Part shown: positions 51,677 through 61,195 of the stretch, in pieces
Layout of the letters: every line of letters starts with the position of its first letter
Position numbering within the stretch: position 1 is the first letter of the stretch
NCBI GenBank assembly: GCA_934749845.1
Contig: CAKVHQ010000001.1
Span: forward strand, 1-64,000
DNA length: 64,000 bases
Direction: 5' to 3'
From: an uncultured Clostridia bacterium
GTDB taxonomy: Bacteria; Bacillota; Clostridia; Christensenellales; UBA1242
Notes under the pieces: model-generated
What the model was told of the DNA's origin: nothing
Databases searched by the model: none
The model's input: the letters and a program-made list of their open reading frames with translations, nothing else
Position numbers and translations under genes: made by a program

Positions 51677-52771
51677 TTAAACGTTAAATTTAAACAAGAT
51701 TACATCGCCATCTTGCACAACATAGTCTTTGCCTTCCATTCTAACTTTTCCTTTTTCCTTGGCTTTAACATATCCACCAAGTTCAAGCAAGTCGTGATAG
51801 TCACACACTTCCGCTTTAATAAAACCTCGTTCAAAGTCGGAGTGAATTTTGCCTGCTGCTTGTGGTGCTTTTGTGCCTTTTTTAATTGTCCAAGCCCTTA
51901 CTTCTTTTTCGCCTGCTGTTAGGAAACTAATTAAACCTAAAAGCCTATAACTTGCCTTAATTAAGTTATCAAGACCACTATGTTTTATTCCTAATTCTTC
52001 ATAGAACATTTGCTTTTCGTCAGGGGAAAGTTTGCTTATTTCGTCTTCGATTTTTGCACTTAAAACGATAACTTCTGCACCTTCTTGCTCTGCTTGCTGT
52101 TTTACCAATTTAACATATTGATTATCATTCTCATTTGCGATGTCGTTTTCGCTTATATTTGCCGCATAAATAACTGGTTTTGATGTTAGCAAAAAGAACG
52201 ATTTTAAAATTTGAGACTCTGTATCATCAAGGTCTAAAGTTCGCAGACTTTTCTCGCTTTCCAAGCATTCCTTACACTTGTTTAAAACAGCCAATTCTTC
52301 TTGAGCCTGCTTGTCGCCTGCTCGTGCTTGTTTTTCGGCTTTTGCAATTTTAGTTTGAACACTTTCAAGGTCAGCCAAAATAAGTTCCAAATTGATTGTT
52401 CTCATATCATCAACTGGGTCAATTTTATTGTTAACATGTATAATTTTGCTATCTTCAAAACATCTAACAACATGCACGATTGCATCAACTTCACGAATAT
52501 GGCTTAAAAACTTATTTCCAAGCCCTTCGCCATGACTTGCTCCCTTAACAATTCCAGCAATATCAACAAACTCAATAATTGCGGGAGTTATTTTTTTTGT
52601 TTGGTAAAGTTCGCCTAACTTATCAAGTCTTTCATCTGGCACTGCAACCACACCAACATTTGGTTCGATTGTGCAAAAGGGATAATTTTGTGCTTCTGCC
52701 CCTGCATTTGTTATTGCGTTAAATAATGTACTTTTTCCAACATTTGGAAGTCCAACAACTCCTAGTTTCAT
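51677..52771 (-). CDS. ychF: Obg-like ATPase YchF
   Basis: About 364 residues from the ATG at 52771 (SD AGGAGAG); the in-frame start at 52825 lacks one. It opens MKLGVVGLPNVGKSTLFNAIT with the P-loop. The switch region NVGVVAVPDERL, the motif VDIAGIVKGASHGEGLGNKFLSHIR and a C-terminal TGS domain (WTIKKGTKAPQAAGKIHSDFERGFI) follow as in the family, which prefers ATP over GTP and acts in ribosome and stress functions. Divergent from mnmE. Confidence 0.95.
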   Translation of the reverse strand: MKLGVVGLPNVGKSTLFNAITNAGAEAQNYPFCTIEPNVGVVAVPDERLDKLGELYQTKKITPAIIEFVDIAGIVKGASHGEGLGNKFLSHIREVDAIVHVVRCFEDSKIIHVNNKIDPVDDMRTINLELILADLESVQTKIAKAEKQARAGDKQAQEELAVLNKCKECLESEKSLRTLDLDDTESQILKSFFLLTSKPVIYAANISENDIANENDNQYVKLVKQQAEQEGAEVIVLSAKIEDEISKLSPDEKQMFYEELGIKHSGLDNLIKASYRLLGLISFLTAGEKEVRAWTIKKGTKAPQAAGKIHSDFERGFIKAEVCDYHDLLELGGYVKAKEKGKVRMEGKDYVVQDGDVILFKFNV

Positions 52772-52888
52772 TTTATCTCTCCTAAAAATCCATAGAATTT
52801 TAGCACCTAGCAAAAAATAAATCAATCTTTTAGCACTGTGTTGAATTTATAAAATATAAAAATAAATTAACAACAAACAAAAAAATCG

Positions 52889-52916
52889 TTGTAACTAAAA
52901 ATTGTTGTGATATAAT
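52889..52916 (+). promoter_or_regulatory. Promoter abutting the mnmE start codon
   Basis: TTGTAA (52889-52894), 16-bp spacer, extended -10 TGATATAAT (TATAAT at 52911-52916), which ends six bases before the ATG. No SD is present. Confidence 0.55.
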
Positions 52917-52922
52917 AATTGC

Positions 52923-54293
52923 ATGGAAAATAAAACAATATGCGCAATAAGCACTCCGCTTGGTAATGGCGGAATTGCAATAGTAAGAATAAGTGGCAAA
53001 GACAGCCTTAAAATTTTGCAAAAAATAACCAAAAGCGATGTAAAAAAATTCGAGCCAAGAAAATTGTACTTATGCAAGATTGAAACAGAAAATTTTGCAG
53101 ACAAAGCCTTACTTGTGTTTTTTAAAAATCCAAACTCGTTTACGGGCGAAGATATGGCGGAAATTCAATGCCACGGCGGAATTGTTATTGCAAAAGGAAT
53201 TTTAAACACCTTAATTAAAAATGGTGCAACTTTGGCAGAGGCTGGCGAATTTACAAAGCGTGCATTTATAAACGGAAAAATTAGTCTTGACGAAGCCGAA
53301 GGCGTTATTGACATGATAAATGCAGAAAGCGAACAAGCCGTTAAAGCGGGATACAACTTGCTTTCTGGAAAACTTTTTGACGAGATAAAATCGTTGAAAG
53401 ACGGGCTAACTGATTGCATTGCTGAAATTGATGTTTCTATGGACTACCCCGAAGAAGACATTGAATATATTGCACAAAACAAAGTTAAGAAAATTATTGT
53501 TAATGCGATTGAAAAAACACAGCAACTTCTCTCCACCGCAAAAACAGGAAAACAAGTTAAAAACGGAATAAATGTTTCGATTATCGGCAAGCCAAATGTT
53601 GGCAAAAGCAGTTTGCTAAATGCTTTAATTGGCTACGAAAGAGCCATTGTTACAAACATTGCTGGAACAACTAGGGACACCGTGGAAGAAAGTTACGAGT
53701 ACAACGGAATAAGTTTTAATTTAATCGACACTGCGGGCATTCACGAAAGCAATAATATTGTTGAAAAAATTGGTATTCAAAAGGCAGAAGAACAACTAAA
53801 ACAAGCAGATATAGTTTTGGTGGTTCTTGATTCAAGCATAGGACTATCAAAAGACGACATGCACATTTTGAACTTAACCAAAAACTATAAAACAATTTAC
53901 GCACTAAACAAAACCGACCTTGACATTTGCAAAACCGTTAAAAGCGAAATTGAAAAACAAATTTCACTTGACCAAACAAAACAAATTGTTGAAATTAGTG
54001 CATTAAAAATGAATAACATTCAGCTTTTAAAGCAAAAGTTGTTTGATATGGTTGTTGATAAAAATATTTTAACTAGTCAACTTCTCATCACAAACACAAG
54101 GCACGAAGAAGCATTATTAAACGCACTGGACAGTTTGCAAAAAGCAAACGAAAGTTTAAATAACAATTTAAGTTTAGACTTGGTTTGTCTAGATTTAAAA
54201 GACGCTTGGAACAGCCTTGGCAAAATCACTGGCGAAACATCAAGCGAAGAAATTGTGGACAGAATTTTCTCAAAATTTTGCTTGGGAAAATAA
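52923..54293 (+). CDS. mnmE: tRNA uridine-modification GTPase MnmE
   Basis: 456 residues. With MnmG it installs the carboxymethylaminomethyl group on wobble uridine 34. The N-terminal folate-binding domain opens TICAISTPLGNGGIAIVRISG. The G domain has GKPNVGKSSLLNALIG near residue 221, TNIAGTTRDTVEE near 248, DTAGIHE near 269 and NKTD. The chain ends FCLGK, the catalytic C-x-G-K tail. First gene of the mnmE-phosphatase-mnmG-mazG operon. It has no SD; the -10 is six bases upstream. Confidence 0.95.
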   Translation: MENKTICAISTPLGNGGIAIVRISGKDSLKILQKITKSDVKKFEPRKLYLCKIETENFADKALLVFFKNPNSFTGEDMAEIQCHGGIVIAKGILNTLIKNGATLAEAGEFTKRAFINGKISLDEAEGVIDMINAESEQAVKAGYNLLSGKLFDEIKSLKDGLTDCIAEIDVSMDYPEEDIEYIAQNKVKKIIVNAIEKTQQLLSTAKTGKQVKNGINVSIIGKPNVGKSSLLNALIGYERAIVTNIAGTTRDTVEESYEYNGISFNLIDTAGIHESNNIVEKIGIQKAEEQLKQADIVLVVLDSSIGLSKDDMHILNLTKNYKTIYALNKTDLDICKTVKSEIEKQISLDQTKQIVEISALKMNNIQLLKQKLFDMVVDKNILTSQLLITNTRHEEALLNALDSLQKANESLNNNLSLDLVCLDLKDAWNSLGKITGETSSEEIVDRIFSKFCLGK

Positions 54294-54317
54294 TTCTCAT
54301 CACAAAGGAGAAAAATT

Positions 54318-54824
54318 ATGATACTTTTTGTTAGGCATGGGGAAACTAATTTAAACAAGCAAAACATAATGCAAGGCAGGCTTGACGAGCCACTAAATCA
54401 AACTGGAATTGAACAGGCACAGAAAACAGCACTTGCTTTAAAAAATGAAAGTATTGATATTATCTACTCTTCTCCGCTAAAACGAGCAAAACAAACGGCT
54501 CAAATAATCAACCAAGAGCATAATGTTCAAATTGTTATTGACGAGCGAATAAATGAAATTGATTTAGGCGACCTTACTGGCACGCCTTTAATTAAACAAA
54601 ATCTCGACAATTTGGCAAACGCTGATTTTGCCAAAAAGCATAATGCAGAAGATTTTCAAACTATGTTTAACAGATGCAAACAATTTTACGACTATGTTAG
54701 CAGCCTTAACAAAAACATTTTGATTGTTGCCCATAGGGGCGTTGGCTATCAACTTAAAAAATACTTAAACTTAAACGAAGACGAATTTGTGAGAAATTGC
54801 GAAGTCGTAACACTTAAAAAATAA
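54318..54824 (+). CDS. Histidine phosphatase family protein
   Basis: 168 residues. The catalytic RHGET box is near residue 6 (FVRHGETNLN). The partner residues are in SSPLKRAKQTAQII near 55 and IVAHRGVG near 137, giving the usual two histidines, two arginines and a glutamate (in INEIDLGDLTG). It resembles CobC/PhoE-like phosphatases. SD AAAGGAG. It sits between mnmE and mnmG, 24 and 20 bases away, so it is cotranscribed. The substrate is unknown. Confidence 0.88.
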   Translation: MILFVRHGETNLNKQNIMQGRLDEPLNQTGIEQAQKTALALKNESIDIIYSSPLKRAKQTAQIINQEHNVQIVIDERINEIDLGDLTGTPLIKQNLDNLANADFAKKHNAEDFQTMFNRCKQFYDYVSSLNKNILIVAHRGVGYQLKKYLNLNEDEFVRNCEVVTLKK

Positions 54825-54844
54825 GAGGAAAATTAAAAACGAAT

Positions 54845-56719
54845 ATGAAAAAAGACTATTTAGTAGAAAAATATGATGCTGTGGTTATTGGTGCTGGTCA
54901 CGCAGGCTGCGAAGCCGCTTTGGCACTAGCACGAACAGGTCAAAAAACTTTAATTTGCACAACAACACTTGAAAATATTGCTTTTTTGGCATGTAACCCA
55001 AGCATTGGCGGAACAGCCAAAGGACACCTTGTGTGCGAAATTGACGCACTGGGTGGCGAAATGGGAAAGAATGCCGACAAAACAGCAATTCAACTTCGAA
55101 TGCTAAATTTAGGCAAAGGTCCTGCTGTTCACAGTTTAAGAGCGCAAGCCGACAAAGTTGCATATCATAACGAAATGAAAAAGACGCTTGAAAATCAAGA
55201 AAATCTTACTATTTTGCAAGCAGAGATAAGCGACATTTTAACAAAAGACGGAAAAATTTGTGGCGTTAAAACCACACTGGGAGAGCAATTTGACTGTAAG
55301 GCAGTTGTAGTTTGCACAGGCGTATATTTAAAAAGCCGAATTATCATTGGAGACACCACCGAAAATGTGGGTCCAAACGGCTTTAAATGTGCAAACAGTT
55401 TAACTCAAAGTTTAAAAGACCTTGGCTTTGAAATTAGAAGATACAAAACAGGCACACCTCCAAGAATTTATGGTTCAAGCGTAAATTATTCTTGTCTTGA
55501 AGAACAAGTTGGCGACGAGCATATTCAAACATTTAGTTTTATGACTAAAAGACAGCCAAAAAACATTGCCAAATGCTATCTTTGCTACACCAACGAAAAA
55601 ACTCACAAACTAATACGAGATAACCTAGACAAAGCGCCTGTTTACAACGGAACTATCGAAAGCACTGGCCCAAGATATTGCCCAAGCATTGAAACAAAAA
55701 TTGTTCGATTTGCCGACAAAGACAGGCATCAACTTTTTTTGGAACCTGAAAGTATGACAACCGATGAAGTGTATATTCAAGGATTATCCACAAGTTTTCC
55801 TTACGACATTCAAAAACAAATGGTGCATACAATAAATGGCCTTGAAAATGCCAAAATTATGCGTTATGCATATGCCATTGAATATGACGCAATAAACAGT
55901 TTGCAACTGCTTCCAACACTAGAATGTAAATTTGTTAAAGGCTTGTTTACTGCCGGTCAAGTTAACGGAACAAGCGGTTATGAAGAAGCTGGCGCACAAG
56001 GAATTATCGCAGGAATAAACGCAAGTTTATACTTGAGAAATCAGCCACAACTTGTGCTTAAACGAAGCGATGGATATATTGGTGTATTGATTGACGACCT
56101 AGTAACTAAAGGCACAAATGAGCCATACCGAATGATGACAAGTCGTGCCGAATTTAGACTTCATTTAAGACAAGATAACGCCGACATGAGATTGACTGAA
56201 ATTGGTCGAAAAGTTGGGCTTGTTGACGACGAACGCTGGAAAAACTATACTAACAAAGTTAACCAACTTGAAAAAGCAAAAAAAATATTAACCAAAACCT
56301 TATCTCCAAAAATTGCAAACCCATTTTTAATTGAATTTAACGAAAACCCAACCAATCAAGGTGTTACAATCTACAATTTGTTAAGACGAGCAAATGTAAC
56401 AGCAAAAGATATTCAACAAAAATTAGGTTTTTTTAAAGGAATACGAAATGATGTTTTATCACTTTTAACTTTGGAAGTTAAGTATGATGGCTACATTAAA
56501 AGACAATTAAATCAAATTAAACAAAACGAGCAAATGGAAAATTATCCATTATCCCCTACCTTCGACTATTCTATGGTTAAAGGGCTTCGACTTGAAGCAC
56601 AACAAAAGTTAAACGACATCAAGCCATTATCCATGGGTCAAGCAAGCAGAATAAGTGGTGTTAGCCCAGCAGATATAAGCGTTTTGCTTGTTTATTTAAA
56701 AAGCAAAAAACAATCATAA
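54845..56719 (+). CDS. mnmG: tRNA uridine-modification FAD enzyme MnmG
   Basis: 624 residues, full length. The FAD-binding motif VIGAGHAGCEAALA lies near residue 15, the CNPSIGGTAKGHLVCEIDALGGEMG segment near 49, the PTLECKFVKGLFTAGQVNGTSGYEEA region near 360 and the C-terminal SRISGVSPADISVLL. It partners MnmE at uridine 34. The nearest purine-rich run (AGAGG) is some 16 bases upstream, so initiation is not well explained by an SD. Confidence 0.95.
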   Translation: MKKDYLVEKYDAVVIGAGHAGCEAALALARTGQKTLICTTTLENIAFLACNPSIGGTAKGHLVCEIDALGGEMGKNADKTAIQLRMLNLGKGPAVHSLRAQADKVAYHNEMKKTLENQENLTILQAEISDILTKDGKICGVKTTLGEQFDCKAVVVCTGVYLKSRIIIGDTTENVGPNGFKCANSLTQSLKDLGFEIRRYKTGTPPRIYGSSVNYSCLEEQVGDEHIQTFSFMTKRQPKNIAKCYLCYTNEKTHKLIRDNLDKAPVYNGTIESTGPRYCPSIETKIVRFADKDRHQLFLEPESMTTDEVYIQGLSTSFPYDIQKQMVHTINGLENAKIMRYAYAIEYDAINSLQLLPTLECKFVKGLFTAGQVNGTSGYEEAGAQGIIAGINASLYLRNQPQLVLKRSDGYIGVLIDDLVTKGTNEPYRMMTSRAEFRLHLRQDNADMRLTEIGRKVGLVDDERWKNYTNKVNQLEKAKKILTKTLSPKIANPFLIEFNENPTNQGVTIYNLLRRANVTAKDIQQKLGFFKGIRNDVLSLLTLEVKYDGYIKRQLNQIKQNEQMENYPLSPTFDYSMVKGLRLEAQQKLNDIKPLSMGQASRISGVSPADISVLLVYLKSKKQS

Positions 56720-56728
56720 GAGGAAAAT

Positions 56729-57049
56729 ATGAATATAGATTTAGACCAAAAACAAAAAGAAATTATACAAAACAAGAAAAATCACGGCTGGGAAATTGGT
56801 TTGATAGAGCAAGAATTTTGCTTGCTATACGGCGAAGTTGGCGAAGCCTACGAAGCATATAAAAAATCGTTTCCAAAAAGCGAACTTGGAAGCGAACTAG
56901 CGGACATTGCAATATATTTGCTTGGTTTAAGTGATATGTTAGGTTTTTCGTTAGCCGAAGAAATTGAAAAGAAAATGGAAACAAACCGCCACCGCAAGTA
57001 CATTAAGCAAGGCGACAAAGTCATCAAAATTGATGATAGAAACATATAA
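56729..57049 (+). CDS. MazG-like nucleotide pyrophosphohydrolase
   Basis: 106 residues. Acidic helices LLYGEVGEAYEAY near residue 32 and ELGSELADIAIYLLGL near 50 carry the EExxE/ExxD metal-binding residues of MazG folds. These enzymes clear non-canonical or excess nucleoside triphosphates. SD AGAGGA. Last gene of the mnmE operon, before a strong terminator. Confidence 0.83.
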   Translation: MNIDLDQKQKEIIQNKKNHGWEIGLIEQEFCLLYGEVGEAYEAYKKSFPKSELGSELADIAIYLLGLSDMLGFSLAEEIEKKMETNRHRKYIKQGDKVIKIDDRNI

Positions 57050-57063
57050 TAATCTATTATCGT

Positions 57064-57088
57064 AGCCCTAAATGCTAGGGCTTTTTTA
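57064..57088 (+). terminator. Terminator of the mnmE-mnmG operon
   Basis: Stem AGCCCTA/TAGGGCT, loop AATGC, followed by six Ts. Confidence 0.88.
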
Positions 57089-57116
57089 TTATTTAAAAAA
57101 GTAATGTTAAAAAAAT

Positions 57117-57145
57117 TTGCTAAAAGTTTTATATTAAGTTAAAAT
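57117..57145 (+). promoter_or_regulatory. Promoter abutting the CYTH-like gene start
   Basis: TTGCTA (57117-57122), 17-bp spacer, TAAAAT (57140-57145), which ends six bases before the ATG at 57152. No SD. Confidence 0.55.
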
Positions 57146-57151
57146 AAGTTT

Positions 57152-57823
57152 ATGGAAAACATATCATTTGAAAAAAATATAGACAAAAGTTTTTATTTAA
57201 CAAGCGAGCAACAATTTCAACGATTAAGCGAAATTATGAACCTTATGCCCGCTTTTGCTGTTGGTACTGTTAAAGAATACACTTTTGTTGACACCTACTA
57301 TGAAACACCAGAGTATTTTTTAAAAAATCTTAATGCAACAATAAGAATTAGAAAAACTCCAGAAAAACAAACATTGTCCATCGTATGCAACGAGTTAGGA
57401 ACAAGGCGTGAATTTGAAATGGAAATGGCTTATGGCTCGACCATTAACGACCAAGATGAATATATCTTGTTTTTGGAAGATAAAATTCAAGATATTTATA
57501 CTCATAAAATTGATGTTGATGTTATAAGAATACTTCACCACCTTAAACCATTTTTAGTTATGACAACTTTTAGAAAATCTCATGAAATTTTAAACAGTAA
57601 GGAATTTAGAGCCGAAGTTGATTTTGACAGAACTAAAATTGAAACCAAACGCAACACAGATTGGATTTATGTTGTTGAGTTTAAAAACAAATGCTTTTTA
57701 AGTGCTGAAAACGAGCAAACTTTTGAAAGGTTTGTTAAAGAATTTCAACGACGCGTGGTGTTAATTCCAATGGACGAAAAAAAATTAGATGCAGGAATGA
57801 GAATTGTTAATCGAGAATGGTAA
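57152..57823 (+). CDS. CYTH-domain protein (triphosphate tunnel enzyme-like)
   Basis: 223 residues. A tunnel-fold pattern is seen: the opening strand FEKNIDKSFYLT, then VDTYYETPEYFLKNLNATIRIRK near residue 48, and later acidic and basic strands REFEMEM, RAEVDFDRTKIE and VVEFK. The first strand's E-x-E-x-K signature is altered to E-K-N-I-D-K, so activity is uncertain. Relatives hydrolyse triphosphates such as thiamine triphosphate or inorganic polyphosphate. Apparently leaderless. Confidence 0.65.
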   Translation: MENISFEKNIDKSFYLTSEQQFQRLSEIMNLMPAFAVGTVKEYTFVDTYYETPEYFLKNLNATIRIRKTPEKQTLSIVCNELGTRREFEMEMAYGSTINDQDEYILFLEDKIQDIYTHKIDVDVIRILHHLKPFLVMTTFRKSHEILNSKEFRAEVDFDRTKIETKRNTDWIYVVEFKNKCFLSAENEQTFERFVKEFQRRVVLIPMDEKKLDAGMRIVNREW

Positions 57824-57832
57824 AATAAAATT

Positions 57833-57862
57833 AAAAACTCCCAGTTGGGAGTTTTTTTAAAC
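57833..57862 (+). terminator. Terminator after the CYTH-like gene
   Basis: Stem AAAACTCCCA/TGGGAGTTTT with a two-base centre, then Ts. Confidence 0.88.
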
Positions 57863-57946
57863 AAAATGGTAACAAATTTAGTATATGCAAAAATTGTCTT
57901 TTTATTCTTATGAATTGGTTTTAATGATGCTAAATTGTTAATTTGA

Positions 57947-58735
57947 TTACAGTGCCAAATCAAGTATCATCATTACAACAAAGCCAAGTATCACAAAAAG
58001 GGTAGTTAGATTTTTGTCGTCTTTTGCACTTTCGCAAATTAGTTCTGTGCAAGCAACGCTTATCATCGCGCCACTGCTTAATGCAAGCAATAAAGGCATA
58101 ATAATTGATGACACACCCGCTGTTAAACATGCAATAACCGCAAAGATTGGTTCAACAACACCTGAAAGCGAGCCCCATATGAAAGACTTGATTCTTGAAG
58201 TGCCTTCGCTTCTTAATGGCAGTGACACAGAAGCCCCTTCTGGAAAATTTTGAATGCCGATGCCAAGTGCTAGCATAAGAGCATTCATCATACCATTTTC
58301 CACTCCTAAACTTGCACACGCAACCGCAACGCCCACGCACATTCCTTCTGGAATATTATGAAAAGTTATTGCAGAAATAAGCAAAAATTGCTTTTTTTTG
58401 CCCGAAAAACTTAAATTTTTATTGTTTTTTGTAACTTTATCCAAAATAATATCTACTAATATTACAAAAATTCCACCAGCAAAAAATCCAATGGCTGGCA
58501 ATAAATATTTGTTTCCAAAGACATTTTCGCTTTGCTCAATGCTGGGCAAAAGAAGTGAGAAAAAAGCACTTGCAAGCATAATTCCAGCCGACACCGAGAG
58601 CATAATGTTAATAACTTTTTTGTTTACCTTTTTAAAGAAAAACACCATGCTAGAACCCAGCATAGTCAGCCCACAAGTGATGCTAGACAAAATTAAAGTT
58701 TGAACAATTATGTTTAGTTCTAAAAATTTTTCCAT
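57947..58735 (-). CDS. ZIP-family metal transporter
   Basis: About 262 residues with eight hydrophobic segments. The metal-binding helices read HNIPEGMCVGVAV near residue 127 and GIQNFPEGASVSLPL near 157, as in ZupT-like ZIP proteins that import zinc or other divalent metals. Two adjacent ATGs occur; the second (58735) is better spaced from AGGGG. It is unrelated in position to the other metal permease at 36 kb. Confidence 0.88.
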   Translation of the reverse strand: MEKFLELNIIVQTLILSSITCGLTMLGSSMVFFFKKVNKKVINIMLSVSAGIMLASAFFSLLLPSIEQSENVFGNKYLLPAIGFFAGGIFVILVDIILDKVTKNNKNLSFSGKKKQFLLISAITFHNIPEGMCVGVAVACASLGVENGMMNALMLALGIGIQNFPEGASVSLPLRSEGTSRIKSFIWGSLSGVVEPIFAVIACLTAGVSSIIMPLLLALSSGAMISVACTELICESAKDDKNLTTLFVILGFVVMMILDLAL

Positions 58736-58815
58736 CATTAGCCCCTAAAGTAAAATAGTAATGCAATTCATTATATTTTTAAGGCTTAAATTTTGTTAAA
58801 GTTGCTTTTTAAAAT

Positions 58816-58844
58816 TTGTTTAAAATGCTCTACTGTGATATAAT
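58816..58844 (+). promoter_or_regulatory. Sigma-A promoter of tex
   Basis: TTGTTT (58816-58821), 17-bp spacer, extended -10 TGATATAAT (TATAAT at 58839-58844). Confidence 0.6.
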
Positions 58845-58872
58845 CAAAACGATTAAAACTAGGAGAACAAAC

Positions 58873-61038
58873 ATGGAAAATTACGCAAAAATTTTATCTC
58901 TTGAATTAGGTCTTCAAGAAAATCATGCACAAAACATTATCGACCTATTAGACGATGGCTCTACCATTCCATTTATTTCTAGATACAGAAAAGAAATGAC
59001 TGGTAGTTGTGATGACCAAACATTAAGAGTTTTTAGTGATAGATTAACCTATTTACGAAACTTTGATAAACGAAAAGAAGAAGTTACTAAACTTATAACC
59101 GACCAAGAAAAAATGACGCCTGAAATTTTGCAATCAATCGAGAATGCAAAAACTTTAACCGAACTTGAAGATATTTATAGACCATTTAGACCTAAACGCC
59201 AAACAAGAGCAACAATCGCTGTGGCAAAAGGCTTGGAGCCACTTGCAAAAGTTATTCTAGCGCAAAAAGAAACTGAAGGAAGCCCAGACGATTTTGCAAA
59301 GAACTATATCAGTGAAGAAAAGAAAGTTTTAACCACGCTTGACGCATTAAATGGTGCTTGCGATATAGTTGCAGAAACAATAAGCGATGACGCAGAGATT
59401 AGAAAAAATTTAAGAGAGTTTTTGGAAAGAACTGCCGAAATTTGCACCACACTAAAAGAAGGCGAAAACTTTAAAACATACACGATGTACGATAACTACA
59501 AAGAAAAAATTATGTCTATTCCAAGCCACAGAATACTAGCAATAAATCGTGGCGAAAGCGACAAATGTTTGGCAGTTAAAATTGAAGCAAACGAAGAAAA
59601 ATGTTTGCAAATTATTGCAAAAAAATACATCAAAAAACCAAGTATTTGGACTGAACTAGTAAGCAAAACCATTCAAGACAGTTTTGAAAGACTAATCATG
59701 CCAAGTTTAGACACAGAGTTAAGAAACAAATTAACTGAAGTTGCCGATGAACAAGCAATTAAAATGTTTGAGGTGAACTTAAAGCCACTTTTAATGCAAC
59801 CACCTTTAAAGCACAAACGCATTTTAGGTTTGGACCCAGCTTACAGAACAGGTTGCAAACTTGCCGCCATTGATGAAAACGGGAAAGTTCTTGCAACAAG
59901 CGTTATCTATCCAACCCCACCCCACAACGAGATTGAAAAAAGCGAACTTGTTGTGCTTCAAATGATAGACAAATTAAAAATTGATGCAATTAGCATTGGA
60001 AACGGAACAGCAAGCAAAGAAAGTGAAATTTTTGTTGCCAACCTTTTGAAAAAATGTCCAAGAAAAGTTTCTTACATGGTTGTTAGCGAAGCAGGAGCAT
60101 CGGTATACTCTGCAAGCAAACTTGGTGCTGAAGAATTCCCTAACTACGATGTTACCCAACGAAGTGCTGTTTCAATCGCAAGGCGTTTGCAAGACCCACT
60201 AGCAGAACTTATCAAAATTGATGTTAAGTCAATCGGCGTTGGTCAATATCAACACGATATGCCACAAAAACGATTAACCGAAGTTTTAGATGGCGTGGTT
60301 GAAGATTGCGTAAACAGCGTTGGTGTTGATTTAAACACAGCAAGCCCAAGTTTACTATCCAAGGTTTCTGGCTTAAACAATTCGATTGCAAAAAATATTG
60401 TTAAATATCGTGAAGAAAATGGAGCATTCACTTTACGTGAACAACTTAAAGATGTTTCTAAACTTGGAAACAAGGCGTTTGAACAATGTGCAGGATTTTT
60501 AAGAATAGCAAATGGAAAAAACATTTTGGACAACACAGCAGTGCATCCAGAAAGTTACGAAGCAACCGAGAAATTGCTTAAATTGTTTAATCTTAAAGAT
60601 GCCGACATAGCAAATCATAATGTTGCAAATCTTCCAAGTTTGATTGAAGAAAAAGGCGAAAAGAAAACCGCCGAAGAAATTGGAGTTGGTGTTCCAACCC
60701 TAACCGATATTGTAACCGAACTATTAAAACCCGGCAGAGATATTCGTGACGAGTTGCCTGCCCCAATGTTAAGAACCGACGTTATGGAAATGAAAGACCT
60801 TAAGGAAGGTATGGTTTTGAAAGGCACTGTTAGAAATGTTATTGACTTTGGTGCGTTTGTTGACATCGGCGTTCATCAAGACGGCTTGGTTCACATAAGT
60901 CAAATTTGCGACCACTACATTAAGCACCCAAGCGAAGAGTTATCTGTAGGTCAAATTGTTGATGTTAAAGTGCTTGGCGTTGACCTTGACAAAAACAGAA
61001 TTTCATTAACGATGAAAGGCATCGAACCACAACAATAA
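58873..61038 (+). CDS. tex: Tex-family RNA-binding transcription accessory protein
   Basis: About 721 residues from the ATG at 58873 (SD AGGAGA); an in-frame start at 58816 would lie in the promoter. N-terminal helical Tex region with DGSTIPFISRYRKEMTG near residue 26, a YqgF/RuvC-like core (LGLDPAYRTGCKLAAID near 318), helix-hairpin-helix repeats (VDLNTASPSLLSKVSGL near 485) and a C-terminal S1 domain (GMVLKGTVRNVIDFGAFVDIGV near 640). It binds nucleic acid and modulates transcription. Monocistronic. Confidence 0.95.
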   Translation: MENYAKILSLELGLQENHAQNIIDLLDDGSTIPFISRYRKEMTGSCDDQTLRVFSDRLTYLRNFDKRKEEVTKLITDQEKMTPEILQSIENAKTLTELEDIYRPFRPKRQTRATIAVAKGLEPLAKVILAQKETEGSPDDFAKNYISEEKKVLTTLDALNGACDIVAETISDDAEIRKNLREFLERTAEICTTLKEGENFKTYTMYDNYKEKIMSIPSHRILAINRGESDKCLAVKIEANEEKCLQIIAKKYIKKPSIWTELVSKTIQDSFERLIMPSLDTELRNKLTEVADEQAIKMFEVNLKPLLMQPPLKHKRILGLDPAYRTGCKLAAIDENGKVLATSVIYPTPPHNEIEKSELVVLQMIDKLKIDAISIGNGTASKESEIFVANLLKKCPRKVSYMVVSEAGASVYSASKLGAEEFPNYDVTQRSAVSIARRLQDPLAELIKIDVKSIGVGQYQHDMPQKRLTEVLDGVVEDCVNSVGVDLNTASPSLLSKVSGLNNSIAKNIVKYREENGAFTLREQLKDVSKLGNKAFEQCAGFLRIANGKNILDNTAVHPESYEATEKLLKLFNLKDADIANHNVANLPSLIEEKGEKKTAEEIGVGVPTLTDIVTELLKPGRDIRDELPAPMLRTDVMEMKDLKEGMVLKGTVRNVIDFGAFVDIGVHQDGLVHISQICDHYIKHPSEELSVGQIVDVKVLGVDLDKNRISLTMKGIEPQQ

Positions 61039-61047
61039 ACTAAATTT

Positions 61048-61080
61048 AAAAAGCCACCAGTTTATTACTAGTGGTTTTTT
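61048..61080 (+). terminator. Terminator after tex
   Basis: Stem AGCCACCAG/CTAGTGGTT (one mismatch), seven-base loop, six Ts. Confidence 0.75.
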
Positions 61081-61160
61081 AGTGTCTAATAAACTTCAAG
61101 TTTAATTAGTGCTTGTATCAATAATAAATTTAGCATTACGATACACTTTTTAAAAAAAAA

Positions 61161-61190
61161 TTAACAAAATTTTAATATTCCATATAAAAT
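61161..61190 (+). promoter_or_regulatory. Promoter-like element abutting the collagen-like gene
   Basis: TTAACA (61161-61166), 16-bp spacer, TATAAA (61183-61188; TAAAAT at 61185-61190), five to seven bases before the ATG. CATATAAAA also faintly resembles mother-cell sigma elements. No SD. Confidence 0.35.
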
Positions 61191-61195
61191 AAAAT

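Noticed and set aside
52923..57049. Replication origin near mnmE-mnmG and recR
   Set aside because: These genes are often near oriC, but rpmH, rnpA, yidC, dnaA and clusters of DnaA boxes are not in view.
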